From Paenibacillus hamazuiensis (GTDB lineage Bacteria; Bacillota; Bacilli; Paenibacillales; NBRC-103111), in NCBI RefSeq assembly GCF_023276405.1, contig NZ_JALRMO010000001.1, forward strand, positions 2,356,001-2,420,000: DNA of 64,000 nucleotides, read 5' to 3'. Below are positions 1-9,091 of the stretch, one piece after another (position 1 is the first letter of the stretch; the number at the start of each line of letters is the position of its first letter). Position numbers and translations under genes: made by a program. Below the pieces are notes generated by a model. That model had not been told where the DNA came from and made no database searches. It saw only the letters and a program-made list of their open reading frames with translations.

Positions 1-155
1 ACCGTTGCCGTGCTGCCTCCGGATTTTTCCGCCAGCTCGGTGATCGACATAGAGACGACGTCGCCGGCGTGCTCCAGGATAAATCCGGCGATTTCCTGCT
101 CCTTGGGATTCATCCCGGCACTAAGCTCGCGGATCGTTTGGAGGATGGCGGACAA
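1..155 (-). CDS. MurR/RpiR-family transcriptional regulator, N-terminus only (truncated by window edge)
   Basis: Reading the minus strand from a TTG at 155 gives 51 codons that run off the window. The residues (LQTIRELSAGMNPKEQEIAG, then an ILEHAGDVVSMSITELAEKSG-like stretch ending STATV) fit the N-terminal helix-turn-helix domain (HTH_6) of RpiR regulators, which normally continue into a SIS sugar-phosphate-binding domain; that part lies outside. A GAGGTGA ribosome site sits 7 nt upstream of the TTG, which fixes the start. The gene is divergent from the citrate synthase gene across about 240 bp of AT-rich DNA. Family call is good for such a short piece; the target sugar is unknown. Confidence 0.7.
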   Translation of the reverse strand, partial: MSAILQTIRELSAGMNPKEQEIAGFILEHAGDVVSMSITELAEKSGGSTAT

Positions 156-397
156 TTTTCGGTCACCTCGTCAAGAAAATAATTTACACAAATTAACGCA
201 TTGATTCGAAAATTATTTACATATTTAATATATACGATTACTTAATTGCTTGCAATCCGCATAATATTTAGATTTCGAAAAGAGTGGCGTCCCAATAAAT
301 AAATACTATCAATACTATAAAAACATAAAAATATACATTATCATCCGGAGGGTTTATGATGAAATCAAATCAGAAATTCTCGAGGGAGGTTTTTCAT
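156..397. other. AT-rich divergent intergenic region
   Basis: This stretch separates the RpiR-type gene (minus) from citrate synthase (plus). It is strongly AT-rich and should hold both promoters, but no -35/-10 pair stands out with confidence. It includes an upstream in-frame ATG at 356 that has its own GGAGGG at 347-352, so a 14-residue longer citrate synthase is possible. Confidence 0.5.
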
Positions 398-1489
398 ATG
401 GCAAAAGTAACCGGTTTGGAAGGAGTCGTCGCCGCCGAAACCGCGATCGGTCTGGTGGACGGCGAGAAGGGGCAGCTCGTATACCGGGGTTATTGGGCGA
501 AAGATTTGGCTGTCAGGTGCAGCTTCGAAGAGGCTGCCTATTTGCTCTGGTTCGGCAAGCTTCCGGAAGCAGACGAGCTGCAGCGCTTTACCGCCCAAAT
601 GGCGGCATTACGCGAGCTGCCGGATCATGTGTTGACCCTGATCGATGCGCTGCCGGACGATATGTCCATGATGTCGGTGCTGCTGACGGCGGTATCAGCG
701 CTCGCCCAGCCCGAGTTCGCGTGGCCTCCGACAACGCAGCAGGCAATGTCGCTGACGGCGAAGCTGCCGACGATCATCGCATACCGGCATGCCAAACTAT
801 CAAAAGCCCCTTGGTCCGGCCCGGATGAGGCTCTCGGCCATACGGCCAATTATTTGTACATGCTGAAGGGCAAGCAGCCCGAAGAAGCGCATGTGAGAGC
901 TTTAAATGCGTATTTGGTGCTCGGCATGGAGCACGGCATGAATGCATCGACCTTCGCCACTCGGGTTGTTCTGTCGTCGCAGTCCGATCTGGTATCTGCC
1001 GTATGCGGAGGAATCGGCACGATGAAGGGGCCGCTGCACGGCGGGGCGCCGTCCGAGGTGACTGCGATGCTGGAGGAGATCGGCACGAAGGATCGTGCCG
1101 AAGCATGGCTGCGAAACGTACTCGAGCAGGGCGGCAGGCTGATGGGCTTCGGCCATCGGATCTACAGAACGAGAGACCCGCGCGCGGAAGCGCTGCAAGC
1201 TGTGGCCGCAGAATTGAACGGCCAGGATCCGTGGCTCGATCTGGCGCTGCACGTCGAGCAAACCGGCATCCGGCTGCTGGAGGAATACAAGCCGGGGCGC
1301 AGGCTTTATACGAACGTGGAGTTTTATGCGGCGGCCGTGATGCGCTCGATCGGTTTGCCGGCCGAGCTGTTTACGCCGACATTTACGGTTGCCCGCGTTG
1401 TCGGCTGGACCGCTCACGCTTTGGAGCAAGCGGAGAACAACCGCATCTTCCGGCCGCAGTCGGTATATACGGGCGACATGCCCGAGTGA
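398..1489 (+). CDS. citrate synthase / 2-methylcitrate synthase family protein
   Basis: A 363-residue type II citrate synthase-family enzyme that condenses an acyl-CoA with oxaloacetate in the cytosol. It opens with the Bacillus-type [10 protein letters not shown] block. It contains the catalytic-histidine region [11 protein letters not shown], the [13 protein letters not shown] block with the second histidine and arginines, and a C-terminal [16 protein letters not shown] segment near the catalytic aspartate. Length matches Bacillus CitA/CitZ/MmgD (about 365-370). The start at 398 is preferred because AGGGAGGT lies 7-8 nt upstream; an in-frame ATG at 356 with its own GGAGGG is the alternative. 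It is monocistronic, followed by a long hairpin. Sequence alone does not separate citrate from 2-methylcitrate synthase; a methylmalonyl-CoA mutase at 17.9-19.7 kb shows propionyl-type metabolism is present. Confidence 0.9.
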   Translation: MAKVTGLEGVVAAETAIGLVDGEKGQLVYRGYWAKDLAVRCSFEEAAYLLWFGKLPEADELQRFTAQMAALRELPDHVLTLIDALPDDMSMMSVLLTAVSALAQPEFAWPPTTQQAMSLTAKLPTIIAYRHAKLSKAPWSGPDEALGHTANYLYMLKGKQPEEAHVRALNAYLVLGMEHGMNASTFATRVVLSSQSDLVSAVCGGIGTMKGPLHGGAPSEVTAMLEEIGTKDRAEAWLRNVLEQGGRLMGFGHRIYRTRDPRAEALQAVAAELNGQDPWLDLALHVEQTGIRLLEEYKPGRRLYTNVEFYAAAVMRSIGLPAELFTPTFTVARVVGWTAHALEQAENNRIFRPQSVYTGDMPE

Positions 1490-1542
1490 TTTGCGCACGT
1501 ATCCTTATCGGCGGAATTTCCTTAGGCAAACATGCACGTTGA

Positions 1543-1617
1543 AAAAACGCCTTTCCTTTATATGTTAGCGGCGGCTTATAACCGGCGAAACGGCTAACTA
1601 TAAAAGGAAAGGCGTTT
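1543..1617 (+). terminator. long hairpin after citrate synthase
   Basis: The arm AACGCCTTTCCTTT (within 1543-1568, ending GTTAGC) pairs with the complementary arm at 1593-1617 (GCTAAC then AAAGGAAAGGCGTTT). A second small hairpin lies inside. The T-run after the stem is short, so it may be a bidirectional or partly processed terminator. Confidence 0.65.
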
Positions 1618-1728
1618 ATTGCGATCTTGATTTTACTTAACTTTTAAATCGGGCTAATCTCCGTCTTACAAATATTCGGTAGATTGAGAATGTTCCGATT
1701 CCATGAAATGGCAGGAGGTATAGGTTCG

Positions 1729-2946
1729 ATGAGCCGTGACGAAGCCAGTAAAAGTATGAGCAGGAGGGAATTCATTAAAGCGGGCGGGGCCGGGGCGCTG
1801 GCCCTTACGCTCGGAACGGCCGGCATACCCGGGGAATGGATCGGCGGCGGCACGGTACAGGCTGCTGCCGGCGACAATGGGAAGCTGCAGTTCAACGCCG
1901 ACGGAAAGTTCAAAATCGTTCAGTTTAACGACATGCAGGATGACGAGCATATCGACCGAAGAACCGTGGAGCTGATGGAGAAGGTGCTCGATGCCGAAAA
2001 ACCGGATCTCGTCGTCCTTAACGGCGACAACATCACCGGCGGCTGCGATACGGCGGCGGAAATGAAGCAGGCGATGAACAACATCGCTCAGCCGATGGAA
2101 AAACGCGGCATCAAGTGGGCCGTCACGTTCGGCAATCACGATGAAGATTCGACTCCGAGCGGCGGGCTGGACGAAGCGGACATGCTCAAATTTTATATGG
2201 CGTACAAGTTTAACGTGAACCCTCCCGGAGAACGGGGAATTACCGGAACAGGGAACGGTCATTTGCTGATCCGGGCCTCCAAAGGGTCCAAACCGGCTTT
2301 TAACGTATGGCTGCTCGACAGCGGAAGGTACGCGCCGAATGAAATAGCCGGTCAAGACTTTGAAGGATACCCGATTTGGGACTGGCTTCGGTTCGATCAA
2401 GTGGCGTGGTATTACGAAACCTCCAAGAAGCTGGAGGAGAAGTTTGGGTTTAAAGTGCCGTCGCTCATGTTCATTCATATTCCGCTTTGGGAGCACCGAT
2501 TCATGTGGTTTGCCAGCGTGGACGGAAGGTCGGAGGAGGATCACGCGAGAGCTCTCGCAAAACACCGGATCGTCGGGGAGCGGAACGAAGACGAGTGCCC
2601 CGGTCCGATCAACAGCGGTATGTTCTCGGCGATTCTTGCCCGGGGCGATGTCAAGGGAGTCTTCTGCGGTCATGATCATGTCAATACATATCATGGCAAT
2701 TATTACGGCGTGCTGCTCGGCTATGCCGGAAGCGCGGGTTTCGGCACTTACGGTTTGCCCGGCGCCGATCGAAACCGGCTTCGCGGCGCCAGGGTGTTCC
2801 TGCTCGATGAAAAGGCTCCGGACGTTTTGGTCGATACCCATATGGTGTTCGCCAAAGATTACGGCATCGATCTGACGGCGAACGACCAAAGCGTGGAACC
2901 GGCTCCGATCCCGGGGAACAAGAAACAGGAGAAGATTGTAAAATAA
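1729..2946 (+). CDS. Tat-exported calcineurin-like metallophosphoesterase
   Basis: A 405-residue predicted exported phosphoesterase. The N-terminus has a twin-arginine signal (SRREFIKAGGAGALALTL, residues about 11-28), implying export of a folded metalloenzyme. Calcineurin-type metal motifs appear in order: FNDMQDDEHID (first Asp), NGDN, GNHDE, a histidine in HIPLWEH, and GHDH near the C-terminus, so a dinuclear metal centre is expected. The start at 1729 is chosen because AGGAGGT sits 9 nt upstream; an in-frame ATG at 1684 lacks a comparable site and would displace the Tat motif from the N-terminus. It stands alone and is followed by a good terminator. The substrate (phosphomonoester, diester or nucleotide) cannot be told. 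Confidence 0.88.
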   Translation: MSRDEASKSMSRREFIKAGGAGALALTLGTAGIPGEWIGGGTVQAAAGDNGKLQFNADGKFKIVQFNDMQDDEHIDRRTVELMEKVLDAEKPDLVVLNGDNITGGCDTAAEMKQAMNNIAQPMEKRGIKWAVTFGNHDEDSTPSGGLDEADMLKFYMAYKFNVNPPGERGITGTGNGHLLIRASKGSKPAFNVWLLDSGRYAPNEIAGQDFEGYPIWDWLRFDQVAWYYETSKKLEEKFGFKVPSLMFIHIPLWEHRFMWFASVDGRSEEDHARALAKHRIVGERNEDECPGPINSGMFSAILARGDVKGVFCGHDHVNTYHGNYYGVLLGYAGSAGFGTYGLPGADRNRLRGARVFLLDEKAPDVLVDTHMVFAKDYGIDLTANDQSVEPAPIPGNKKQEKIVK

Positions 2947-2958
2947 ACCATAATGCAA

Positions 2959-3026
2959 AAAAAGCCCGCCAACTGCGGCGATTCGGCTGTAAGTCGAGTC
3001 GGAGCCGCGACAGGCGGGCTTTTTGC
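2959..3026 (+). terminator. Rho-independent terminator
   Basis: AAAAAGCCCGCC (2959-2970) pairs with GGCGGGCTTTTT (3013-3024), with secondary pairing inside the loop. Because it has A's before and T's after, it can serve both the phosphoesterase gene (plus) and the small secreted protein (minus, ending at 3058). Confidence 0.85.
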
Positions 3027-3057
3027 CAGGAAATGAGGGACTTTGTTCACGTATGGA

Positions 3058-3372
3058 CTAGCGGTCATTTTTTACATAATAAGCTCCGCTAGGCAGAGGA
3101 ATGCTTTTATCGACTACGACCAATCCGATTCCGGGAATAAACGCAACCTTCGAATCTTTCGTCACCACGTAAATACCGGGCACATTCACTCCGTTCACAT
3201 TGGTTTGCGGAATCGAAATCGTTGCGATGGGGGCAGCTTTGCCGGTTGACACGCTGGCCGAAGAAGCGTTCGACGTTTCGGCTGAAGCGGCTGCGGCTTC
3301 ACCCGCTGCTGCCAGCAGCATCAATGAAGAGCAGATGGCAAATGCGGAAACCTTAGCTTTTAACGCTTTCAT
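3058..3372 (-). CDS. small secreted protein of unknown function
   Basis: A 104-residue protein with a clear Sec signal peptide (MKALKAK, then a hydrophobic core and AAAGEAAAASA, cleavage near residue 27). The mature part is short, serine/valine/isoleucine rich and without cysteines, with IPQTNVNGVNVPGIYVV in the middle. I do not recognise a family. The start at 3372 is a plain ATG; an in-frame GTG at 3384 is an alternative, with GGAG placed between the two. It is transcribed toward the phosphoesterase gene and divergent from the HxlR-type regulator. Localisation is probably cell surface or medium. Confidence 0.6.
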   Translation of the reverse strand: MKALKAKVSAFAICSSLMLLAAAGEAAAASAETSNASSASVSTGKAAPIATISIPQTNVNGVNVPGIYVVTKDSKVAFIPGIGLVVVDKSIPLPSGAYYVKNDR

Positions 3373-3565
3373 CACAGACCACACTCCATTCGTTTTATGA
3401 ATGAGGGGAATCTGTAAAAGCGTATGAACAATGCTTGGCCACTATTCCTATGAGTGGGCTTTTTGAGCTTTTTCCGGCAAAATTGCCAGACGGTCTAAAC
3501 GATCCGCTCCGAACGGGTGATCAACGATATACCGCCAACTTCCGTCGGGCTGCATGGAGATGGAT

Positions 3566-3910
3566 ATGCCCTATCAAGATGGAATGTACGGCTGCCCGGT
3601 TGAAGTAGGTTTGCAGATGCTCGGCGGAAAGTGGAAACCGCGTATTTTATTTGAATTATTTCAAGGAACACGGCGATTCGGCGAACTGAATCGCTTGATT
3701 CCACAAGTATCCAGGCATGTTTTGACTGTACAGTTAAGGGAGCTGGAGGAAAGCGGAATTGTTGAGCGAAAGGTGTACCCTTCCGTTCCCCCGAAAGTAG
3801 AGTACAGCATAACCGAATTCGGCAAGAGCTTGCAGCCCGTTCTCGAACAAATGATCGCCGTGGGAGAGCACTATATCGGTTTAAAGAAAAGAGAAACGGA
3901 TCTCAGGTAG
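3566..3910 (+). CDS. HxlR-family winged-helix transcriptional regulator
   Basis: A 114-residue single-domain DNA-binding protein. CPVEVGLQMLGGKWKPRILF is the HxlR signature, and the helix-turn-helix follows in the FGELNRLIPQVSRHVLTVQL region; family members are 100-130 residues. The conserved N-terminal cysteine, redox/aldehyde-sensing in some relatives, is present in GCPVEV. Codons at 3554, 3560 and 3566 are all ATG; 3554 and 3566 are in frame, and only 3566 has a plausible site (GGAG at 3556-3559). No target is adjacent: downstream is the convergent asparaginase gene and upstream the divergent secreted protein, which is the most likely shared-promoter target. Confidence 0.85.
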   Translation: MPYQDGMYGCPVEVGLQMLGGKWKPRILFELFQGTRRFGELNRLIPQVSRHVLTVQLRELEESGIVERKVYPSVPPKVEYSITEFGKSLQPVLEQMIAVGEHYIGLKKRETDLR

Positions 3911-3966
3911 GACCAGCCATCGAGAACCCGTTGTGCCGCTCAGCGGAGAACAACCGGATTTTCCGG

Positions 3967-4977
3967 CTAGAACCGGAAAGTTCCGCCGCTCCTGTCGCCG
4001 GCAATCGGCGTCTCCACCAACTTTTTTACCTCGTACAAATTATCCGTTTTCCCCAAGGCCCACATCAGCTTGGCAACAAGAGCCTCCGTAATCATATCCC
4101 CGCCGTCGATCAAGCGTTTCTTGTCGAGCCTTTTTCCCGTTTCATACAAATTCCAATCTTGGCCTTCCTCCAGACATTGTGTCGTCAGTACTATGGCCAC
4201 CCCATCATCGAGAAGCTCCGCCAGCGGTTTGATGAGGTCCGGATGGCTCCGCGACGGAACGCCGCCGTTTCCGAAGCTTTCAATAACGACCCCTTTATAG
4301 CGATGCCGGATCAAATCAAAAATTTGAGGGCCCAACCCCGGAAATAACTTCAGAAGAAATACACCCGTACAAAAACCGACGTCCAACTTCCACTGCTCAT
4401 GATGTCCGGGATTAACTGCAGACAAATAGTGGACGACCCCGTTTTCAACGGCGGCGATATAAGGATGGTTAACGCTCTCAAAGGCATTGAGGCTTTTAGA
4501 ACGAAGCTTAACCGCTCTTGTTCCAAGAATGGCTTTGCCGTTAAAAACCACATAAACCCCGCTGACCGGCTCGCTTGCGAAACGCAGAGCGTCCGTAGCG
4601 TTGCGAATGGCGTCAGTTCCGTCGAAGCGAATCGGAATCTGCGAGCCGGTAAGTACGACCGGTTTGCCGATTCCTTGAAGCATGTAGGTTAGCGCCGCCG
4701 ATGTATAAGCCATCGTGTCGGTTCCGTGGGTGATGACGAAGCCGTCATACGACTCGTAATGTTCACGGATCGTTTCGGCCAGCACTTGCCAATGCCTCGG
4801 TTGAATGTTGACGCTATCCAGCTGCATGAGAGGAAGGCAGTGGATATTGTAGTGCCCCATCGTTGCCTTCGGCAAATATCGGATGATATCGTCGGGACCG
4901 AGCACCGGCGTCAATCCTTCGGGTCCCTGAACGGATGCGATCGTACCGCCTGTCCCGGTGAGCAATATTTTCTTCAT
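3967..4977 (-). CDS. type I L-asparaginase
   Basis: A 336-residue enzyme hydrolysing L-asparagine to aspartate and ammonia. It begins with the canonical TGTGGTIAS motif (first catalytic threonine) and has HGTDTMAYTS with the second catalytic Thr-Asp pair; VVLTGSQIP and DGTDAIRN follow, as in E. coli AnsA. Length matches AnsA (338), and there is no signal peptide, so it is cytosolic and likely a low-affinity, nutritional type. The ATG at 4977 begins the conserved MKKILLTGTGGT block, which fixes the start although the upstream purine-rich site (GGAAGAGG) is distant. It is a single gene, convergent with the HxlR-type gene. Confidence 0.93.
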   Translation of the reverse strand: MKKILLTGTGGTIASVQGPEGLTPVLGPDDIIRYLPKATMGHYNIHCLPLMQLDSVNIQPRHWQVLAETIREHYESYDGFVITHGTDTMAYTSAALTYMLQGIGKPVVLTGSQIPIRFDGTDAIRNATDALRFASEPVSGVYVVFNGKAILGTRAVKLRSKSLNAFESVNHPYIAAVENGVVHYLSAVNPGHHEQWKLDVGFCTGVFLLKLFPGLGPQIFDLIRHRYKGVVIESFGNGGVPSRSHPDLIKPLAELLDDGVAIVLTTQCLEEGQDWNLYETGKRLDKKRLIDGGDMITEALVAKLMWALGKTDNLYEVKKLVETPIAGDRSGGTFRF

Positions 4978-5091
4978 TCTTGGACAGCCTCTTCCTTCGA
5001 AACTGATTTTCCCTCAGGGTTCCGCATAATAAACGAATTTATCCTTTGATCGGAAGCAAGTTCATAAAATAGATTTTTGTGGTAATGATAA

Positions 5092-6795
5092 ATGTACAAC
5101 GGGCAGGGAAGGACGGAATATGGCGGGATGGTTCAACAGCTTCTGGACTTTTTATCAAACGAGCGGGTTTGGATAGGCGGTTTGGTTGCTTTTCTCGTGC
5201 CATGGGGGCTTTCCCGTATGTTCCGGCTGCTGTTGGCCTACAGAATGACGTGGGGAAAGAAGGGAAGAGGCTCCGATTTAAAAGACGGCGGTTCCGGGAC
5301 ACAATCCGAAAGCTCCGGGAACGATGAGGCCAAATCGGTTACCGGCGTACTCGGAGATAAACTGCACATACTGAACGAAGCGATCGGGCATAACCCCGAT
5401 GTCGTTTTCCGGTCCTTTTTGCTTGAGAAGGGCAGCAGGAATGCCGCTATCGTTTACATAGATGGGTTGGTCGATATGGCTGCCATTCAGGAACAAGTGA
5501 TCAAGCCGCTGATGCAGGCCGAAAAGGTGATGGCCGACCCCGAATCCGGTTTGCCGCTTCTGGATCCGCTTAAGGAATATTTTATGAAAACGGTTATTTC
5601 GCTTGGCCATTTGAAGATGGAGACTCGGTTAGATGCTTGTATTTCAGAGATTTTATCCGGAAATTGCGTTCTTCTTATCGACGGAGCAAACGACATGATG
5701 GTCCTGAATACTTCCAAACCGAATGGACGATCGATAGACGAACCGGTTACCGAAGCGGTTATACGCGGGCCCCATGAAGGTTTTGTGGAAATTTTGCATC
5801 AAAACATACCTTTGCTTCGCCGGCGAATCAAAGACCCGAACCTCACGATTATTCCTTACAAAACGGGCCGCCGATCGCAAACGAACGTAGCGGTTATTTA
5901 TATCAAAGATTTATGCGAAAATCAGCTCGTAGACGAAGTTAGAAGGCGCATCGAAGCGATGGATATCGATGACGTTTTGGAATCGGGTTATATCGAGCAG
6001 ATGATCGAAGACAATTACTTGTCCTTTTTTCCGCAGGTTCAAAGCACAGAACGCCCCGATCGCGCGGCGAGCGCCTTATTGGAGGGCCGCGTCGCCATAT
6101 TGACGGACGGCTCGCCCAAAGCGCTTATCGTCCCGGTTACGTTTCAAACGTTCGTCACGGCGCCGGACGATTATTACGACCGCTGGCTTGCGGGGTCGCT
6201 CATTCGGCTGCTGCGTTACTTGGCAGTGTTTATGGCGCTTTTCCTGCCTTCCATCTATATCGCGATGATTTCCTATAATCATGGGCTTATTCCGACGAAG
6301 CTGGCGATTTCCATAGCCTCGGGCAGGGAAGGAGTTCCTTTTCCTTCGCTGATCGAAGCGCTGATGATGGAAATGACGATAGAAATACTCCGGGAGGCCG
6401 GCATCCGGCTTCCCAAACCGATCGGCCAAGCCGTCGGCATCGTCGGCGGTTTGGTCATAGGCCAGGCCGCCGTTCAAGCGGGCATCGTCAGTCCGATCAT
6501 GGTTATCGTCGTCTCGCTGACGGCGATGTGTTCCTTTGCCATAGCGCAATACGAAATGGGACTTACGATCCGGACCCTTCGTTTTTTCTCCATGATGTCC
6601 GCCGGGATCTTCGGCATCTACGGGATTATTTTATTTGTCATTATCATTACGGTTCACGCCGTTAAGCTGCAAAGCTTCGGTGTTCCGTACACCTCGCCGA
6701 TAGGACCTTACCGATTAAGAGGCTGGAAGGATTTGTTCGTCCGCCTGCCTCTGCCGTTTTTGAAACAACACAAGCAAAAGGAGCCCCGAGGATGA
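5092..6795 (+). CDS. spore germinant receptor subunit A (GerA family)
   Basis: A 567-residue GerA/SpoVAF-family protein, the A subunit of a nutrient germinant receptor in the spore inner membrane. A large soluble domain (about residues 80-370; FRSFLLEKGS, IDGLVDMAAIQEQV, RGPHEGFVEILHQNIPLLRRRI are typical) precedes a C-terminal block of about five hydrophobic helices (PSIYIAMISYNHGLIPTKL, then several more). An additional hydrophobic segment occurs near residues 20-45, before the soluble domain, which is unusual. The start is uncertain: 5092 has no good ribosome site, and an in-frame ATG at 5128 is equally plausible. The stop overlaps the gerB start by 4 nt. A/B/C operons are expected to be forespore (SigG) expressed, which I infer from family knowledge. 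Confidence 0.92.
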   Translation: MYNGQGRTEYGGMVQQLLDFLSNERVWIGGLVAFLVPWGLSRMFRLLLAYRMTWGKKGRGSDLKDGGSGTQSESSGNDEAKSVTGVLGDKLHILNEAIGHNPDVVFRSFLLEKGSRNAAIVYIDGLVDMAAIQEQVIKPLMQAEKVMADPESGLPLLDPLKEYFMKTVISLGHLKMETRLDACISEILSGNCVLLIDGANDMMVLNTSKPNGRSIDEPVTEAVIRGPHEGFVEILHQNIPLLRRRIKDPNLTIIPYKTGRRSQTNVAVIYIKDLCENQLVDEVRRRIEAMDIDDVLESGYIEQMIEDNYLSFFPQVQSTERPDRAASALLEGRVAILTDGSPKALIVPVTFQTFVTAPDDYYDRWLAGSLIRLLRYLAVFMALFLPSIYIAMISYNHGLIPTKLAISIASGREGVPFPSLIEALMMEMTIEILREAGIRLPKPIGQAVGIVGGLVIGQAAVQAGIVSPIMVIVVSLTAMCSFAIAQYEMGLTIRTLRFFSMMSAGIFGIYGIILFVIIITVHAVKLQSFGVPYTSPIGPYRLRGWKDLFVRLPLPFLKQHKQKEPRG

Positions 6796-7892
6796 ACGGA
6801 TCCGTCCAAAACACCATTACATCCGTGCAAGCGATGATGATCGTCATTAACACCATTATCGGCGCGGGAGTGACCACGCTGCCCCGGGATGCCGGCAAAG
6901 CATCCGGAACGCCGGATGCCTGGATTTCCGTCATTCTCGGTGGGCTGATTACTTTGCTCGCTTGCTATGTCGTAGGGCGTCTTAGCCAGCGCTTCCCGGG
7001 ACAGACGTTTTTCCAATACAGTCTGCAAATTTGGGGCAAGCCTATTGGGAAAATACTCGGGTTTCTGCTCATCCTTTATTTTTTTCTGATCGCCGCTTGG
7101 CAAATACGCGCGATGGGGGAGCTTATCCGTTTTTATTTGCTGGACAACACTCCGATCGAAGTAATTATGCTTGTCTTCTTATGGATAGGCGTTTATTTGG
7201 CGGATGGGGGAATTCGTCCGATCGCCCGGCTGTGCGAGCTGTTTTTCCCGGTTCTTGTGATCTCGTTATTATTAACGCTTTTCCTGGCGCTGAACGATTT
7301 CAGGCTGGACAACATACGTCCGATTTTGGGAGACGGCATTTTACCTGTGATCAAAGGTCTTAAGAGCACTTGTCTTTCCTTCACCGGTTTTGAGGTCATG
7401 CTTGTAATCGCCGCTTTTATGAAGGATCCGAAACAAGCAATGAAAGCCGTCACGATAGGGGTTTTGGCGGTCATTCCCTTATATGCGCTTGTTGTCTTCG
7501 TTACCTATGGGGCGATGACATTCGAAGAATCCAAATCTATCACGTGGCCCTTGATGTCCTTGGCCAAAACGATCGATATCCCCGGCGGTTTCTTCGATCG
7601 TTTCGAGGCATTGATTTCCGTTATGTGGGTGATCGCCAATTACACATCCTTCGTTCCGAACTATTATTTGGCCTGTCAAGGCATGAGCAGTCTGTTCAAG
7701 AAAGATTACCGCGTTTTTTTGCTTGGTTTGCTGCCGCTTGTTTACATGGTCTCCATTTTTCCCGAAAATCTGAATGTCGTCATGAAATTAGGCGCATCGA
7801 TCGGTTATTTCGATATATTGCCCGGTGGGCTTGTTCCGCTCGTTTGTTTAATCATGGCCAAGATCAGGAGGATCGGCATTGCAAAAGGGTAA
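6792..7892 (+). CDS. spore germinant receptor subunit B (GerB family, APC superfamily)
   Basis: A 366-residue integral membrane protein with about ten hydrophobic helices. It starts with SVQAMMIVINTIIGAGVTTLPRDAG, the amino-acid-permease-like first helix of GerB proteins. GerB is thought to bind the germinant nutrient. It is translationally coupled to gerA (ATGA overlap) and overlaps the gerC start by 14 nt. Length is normal for the family. No defect is visible. Confidence 0.92.
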   Translation: MNGSVQNTITSVQAMMIVINTIIGAGVTTLPRDAGKASGTPDAWISVILGGLITLLACYVVGRLSQRFPGQTFFQYSLQIWGKPIGKILGFLLILYFFLIAAWQIRAMGELIRFYLLDNTPIEVIMLVFLWIGVYLADGGIRPIARLCELFFPVLVISLLLTLFLALNDFRLDNIRPILGDGILPVIKGLKSTCLSFTGFEVMLVIAAFMKDPKQAMKAVTIGVLAVIPLYALVVFVTYGAMTFEESKSITWPLMSLAKTIDIPGGFFDRFEALISVMWVIANYTSFVPNYYLACQGMSSLFKKDYRVFLLGLLPLVYMVSIFPENLNVVMKLGASIGYFDILPGGLVPLVCLIMAKIRRIGIAKG

Positions 7893-9051
7893 ACGATGGC
7901 TGGCCGCAATCGCCTTTGCCGCACTGCTTGTGTTAACGGGCTGCTGGGACCGCAAAGAAATCGAGGAGCTCGGCATCGTTCTCGGCGTAGGCTTCGACAA
8001 GAAAGACAAGCAGATCGCTTCGCTGCACTGTTTCGCCCTGCCCAAAGCTTCCTCGGAGAAAGGAGCCGTGAAGACGGGCAATTTTGCCAACGTCCACAGC
8101 GTCGGCGATCTGGTCTTCGATAACGTTCGGACATTAACCAAGGGAAGCGTGCGGTATCCGACCTACGAGCATTTGAAAATCATCGTGATCAGCGAAGAGC
8201 TTGCCCGTACCGTCGATCTAAAAAACATGATCGATTTCTTGCTGCGAAATCCGGAAGCGCGAAGATCGACCAAGGTGATAATATCCAAAGGAAAAGCAAG
8301 CGACATGTTTAAAGAGGCGGCTCCGCTCGAACCCATTCCTGCGTTAAAGCTTTCAGAGCTTGCGGATACGGCCATCCGCTCGGCTGATATGGCGCCGAGA
8401 ATGATTTTGGGCGAATTGTCGGCCAAACTGACTTCGAAGACAAGTTTTATCGTTCAAGAAACCGAAATGGTCCCGAACGTGGGGGCTAGAATAACCGGAG
8501 CGGCCGTCATTAAAGGAGACACAGGTAAAATGATCGGTTCGTTATCGGAAAAAGAGACGGAGGGGCTCGGTTTCATACTGGAGGAAAACAAGAAAAACTC
8601 GGGGATCGTCAAAGTTCCGGGGCAAGAGGGCGGGAAGCCTTTCGTCTATGAGTTTCGCAAAGTCCGCAGCAGCATCGTTCCGGTTGTCAGCGGAGATCAA
8701 ATCTCATTTACCTTATCGATCGAATCGGAAGGAAAACTCCGCGAGGATTGGCGCATACCCGGAAATGCGTTCGACAATCATTTTATCAAGCAGTCGGAAA
8801 AGGCGACCGAGGAAACGATTAAACAGCTGACCGAAGCGGCAATTCATAAAACCCAAAAAGAGTTCAACGTGGACGTCGTCGGGTTCGGCAAAAAATTGAG
8901 CATTCATTCGCCCAAGCTTTGGAAAGATATGAAGGAAAACTGGGAGACGAGCTTCAGCGCTATGCCGGTCGACATTCAGGTTCGCGTAAAAATCCGCGAC
9001 TACGGAAACCGCGGCAGCAAAGCTGCCGACGATGCCCGGGAAGCGGGCTGA
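7879..9051 (+). CDS. spore germinant receptor lipoprotein subunit C (GerC family)
   Basis: A 390-residue Ger(x)C-family lipoprotein. The start is TTG at 7879 inside the end of gerB, supported by AGGAGG 7 nt upstream. The signal peptide ends in a lipobox (LVLTGC, lipidated Cys22) followed by WDRKEIEELGIVLGVGFD, the family hallmark. The remaining domain is of normal length and ends without repeats. It completes the gerABC operon and should be anchored on the outer face of the spore inner membrane. Confidence 0.92.
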   Translation: MQKGKRWLAAIAFAALLVLTGCWDRKEIEELGIVLGVGFDKKDKQIASLHCFALPKASSEKGAVKTGNFANVHSVGDLVFDNVRTLTKGSVRYPTYEHLKIIVISEELARTVDLKNMIDFLLRNPEARRSTKVIISKGKASDMFKEAAPLEPIPALKLSELADTAIRSADMAPRMILGELSAKLTSKTSFIVQETEMVPNVGARITGAAVIKGDTGKMIGSLSEKETEGLGFILEENKKNSGIVKVPGQEGGKPFVYEFRKVRSSIVPVVSGDQISFTLSIESEGKLREDWRIPGNAFDNHFIKQSEKATEETIKQLTEAAIHKTQKEFNVDVVGFGKKLSIHSPKLWKDMKENWETSFSAMPVDIQVRVKIRDYGNRGSKAADDAREAG

Positions 9052-9091
9052 ACCGCAGCAGGTCGACCCGGACGGGTTCCGGGCTCAGAGC

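Noticed and set aside
10-204. 64-codon plus-strand ORF at the window start
   Set aside because: It is antisense to the RpiR-type N-terminus, which has a recognisable domain and ribosome site; the plus-strand ORF has neither.
1666-2958. 430-codon minus-strand ORF antisense to the phosphoesterase
   Set aside because: Long antisense frame created by GC-rich codon bias; no family motifs, while the plus strand has a Tat signal and all metal motifs.
9067-9083. Small hairpin CCCGGA/TCCGGG between gerC and the GntR-type gene as terminator
   Set aside because: Short stem without a T-run on either strand; not reported as a feature.
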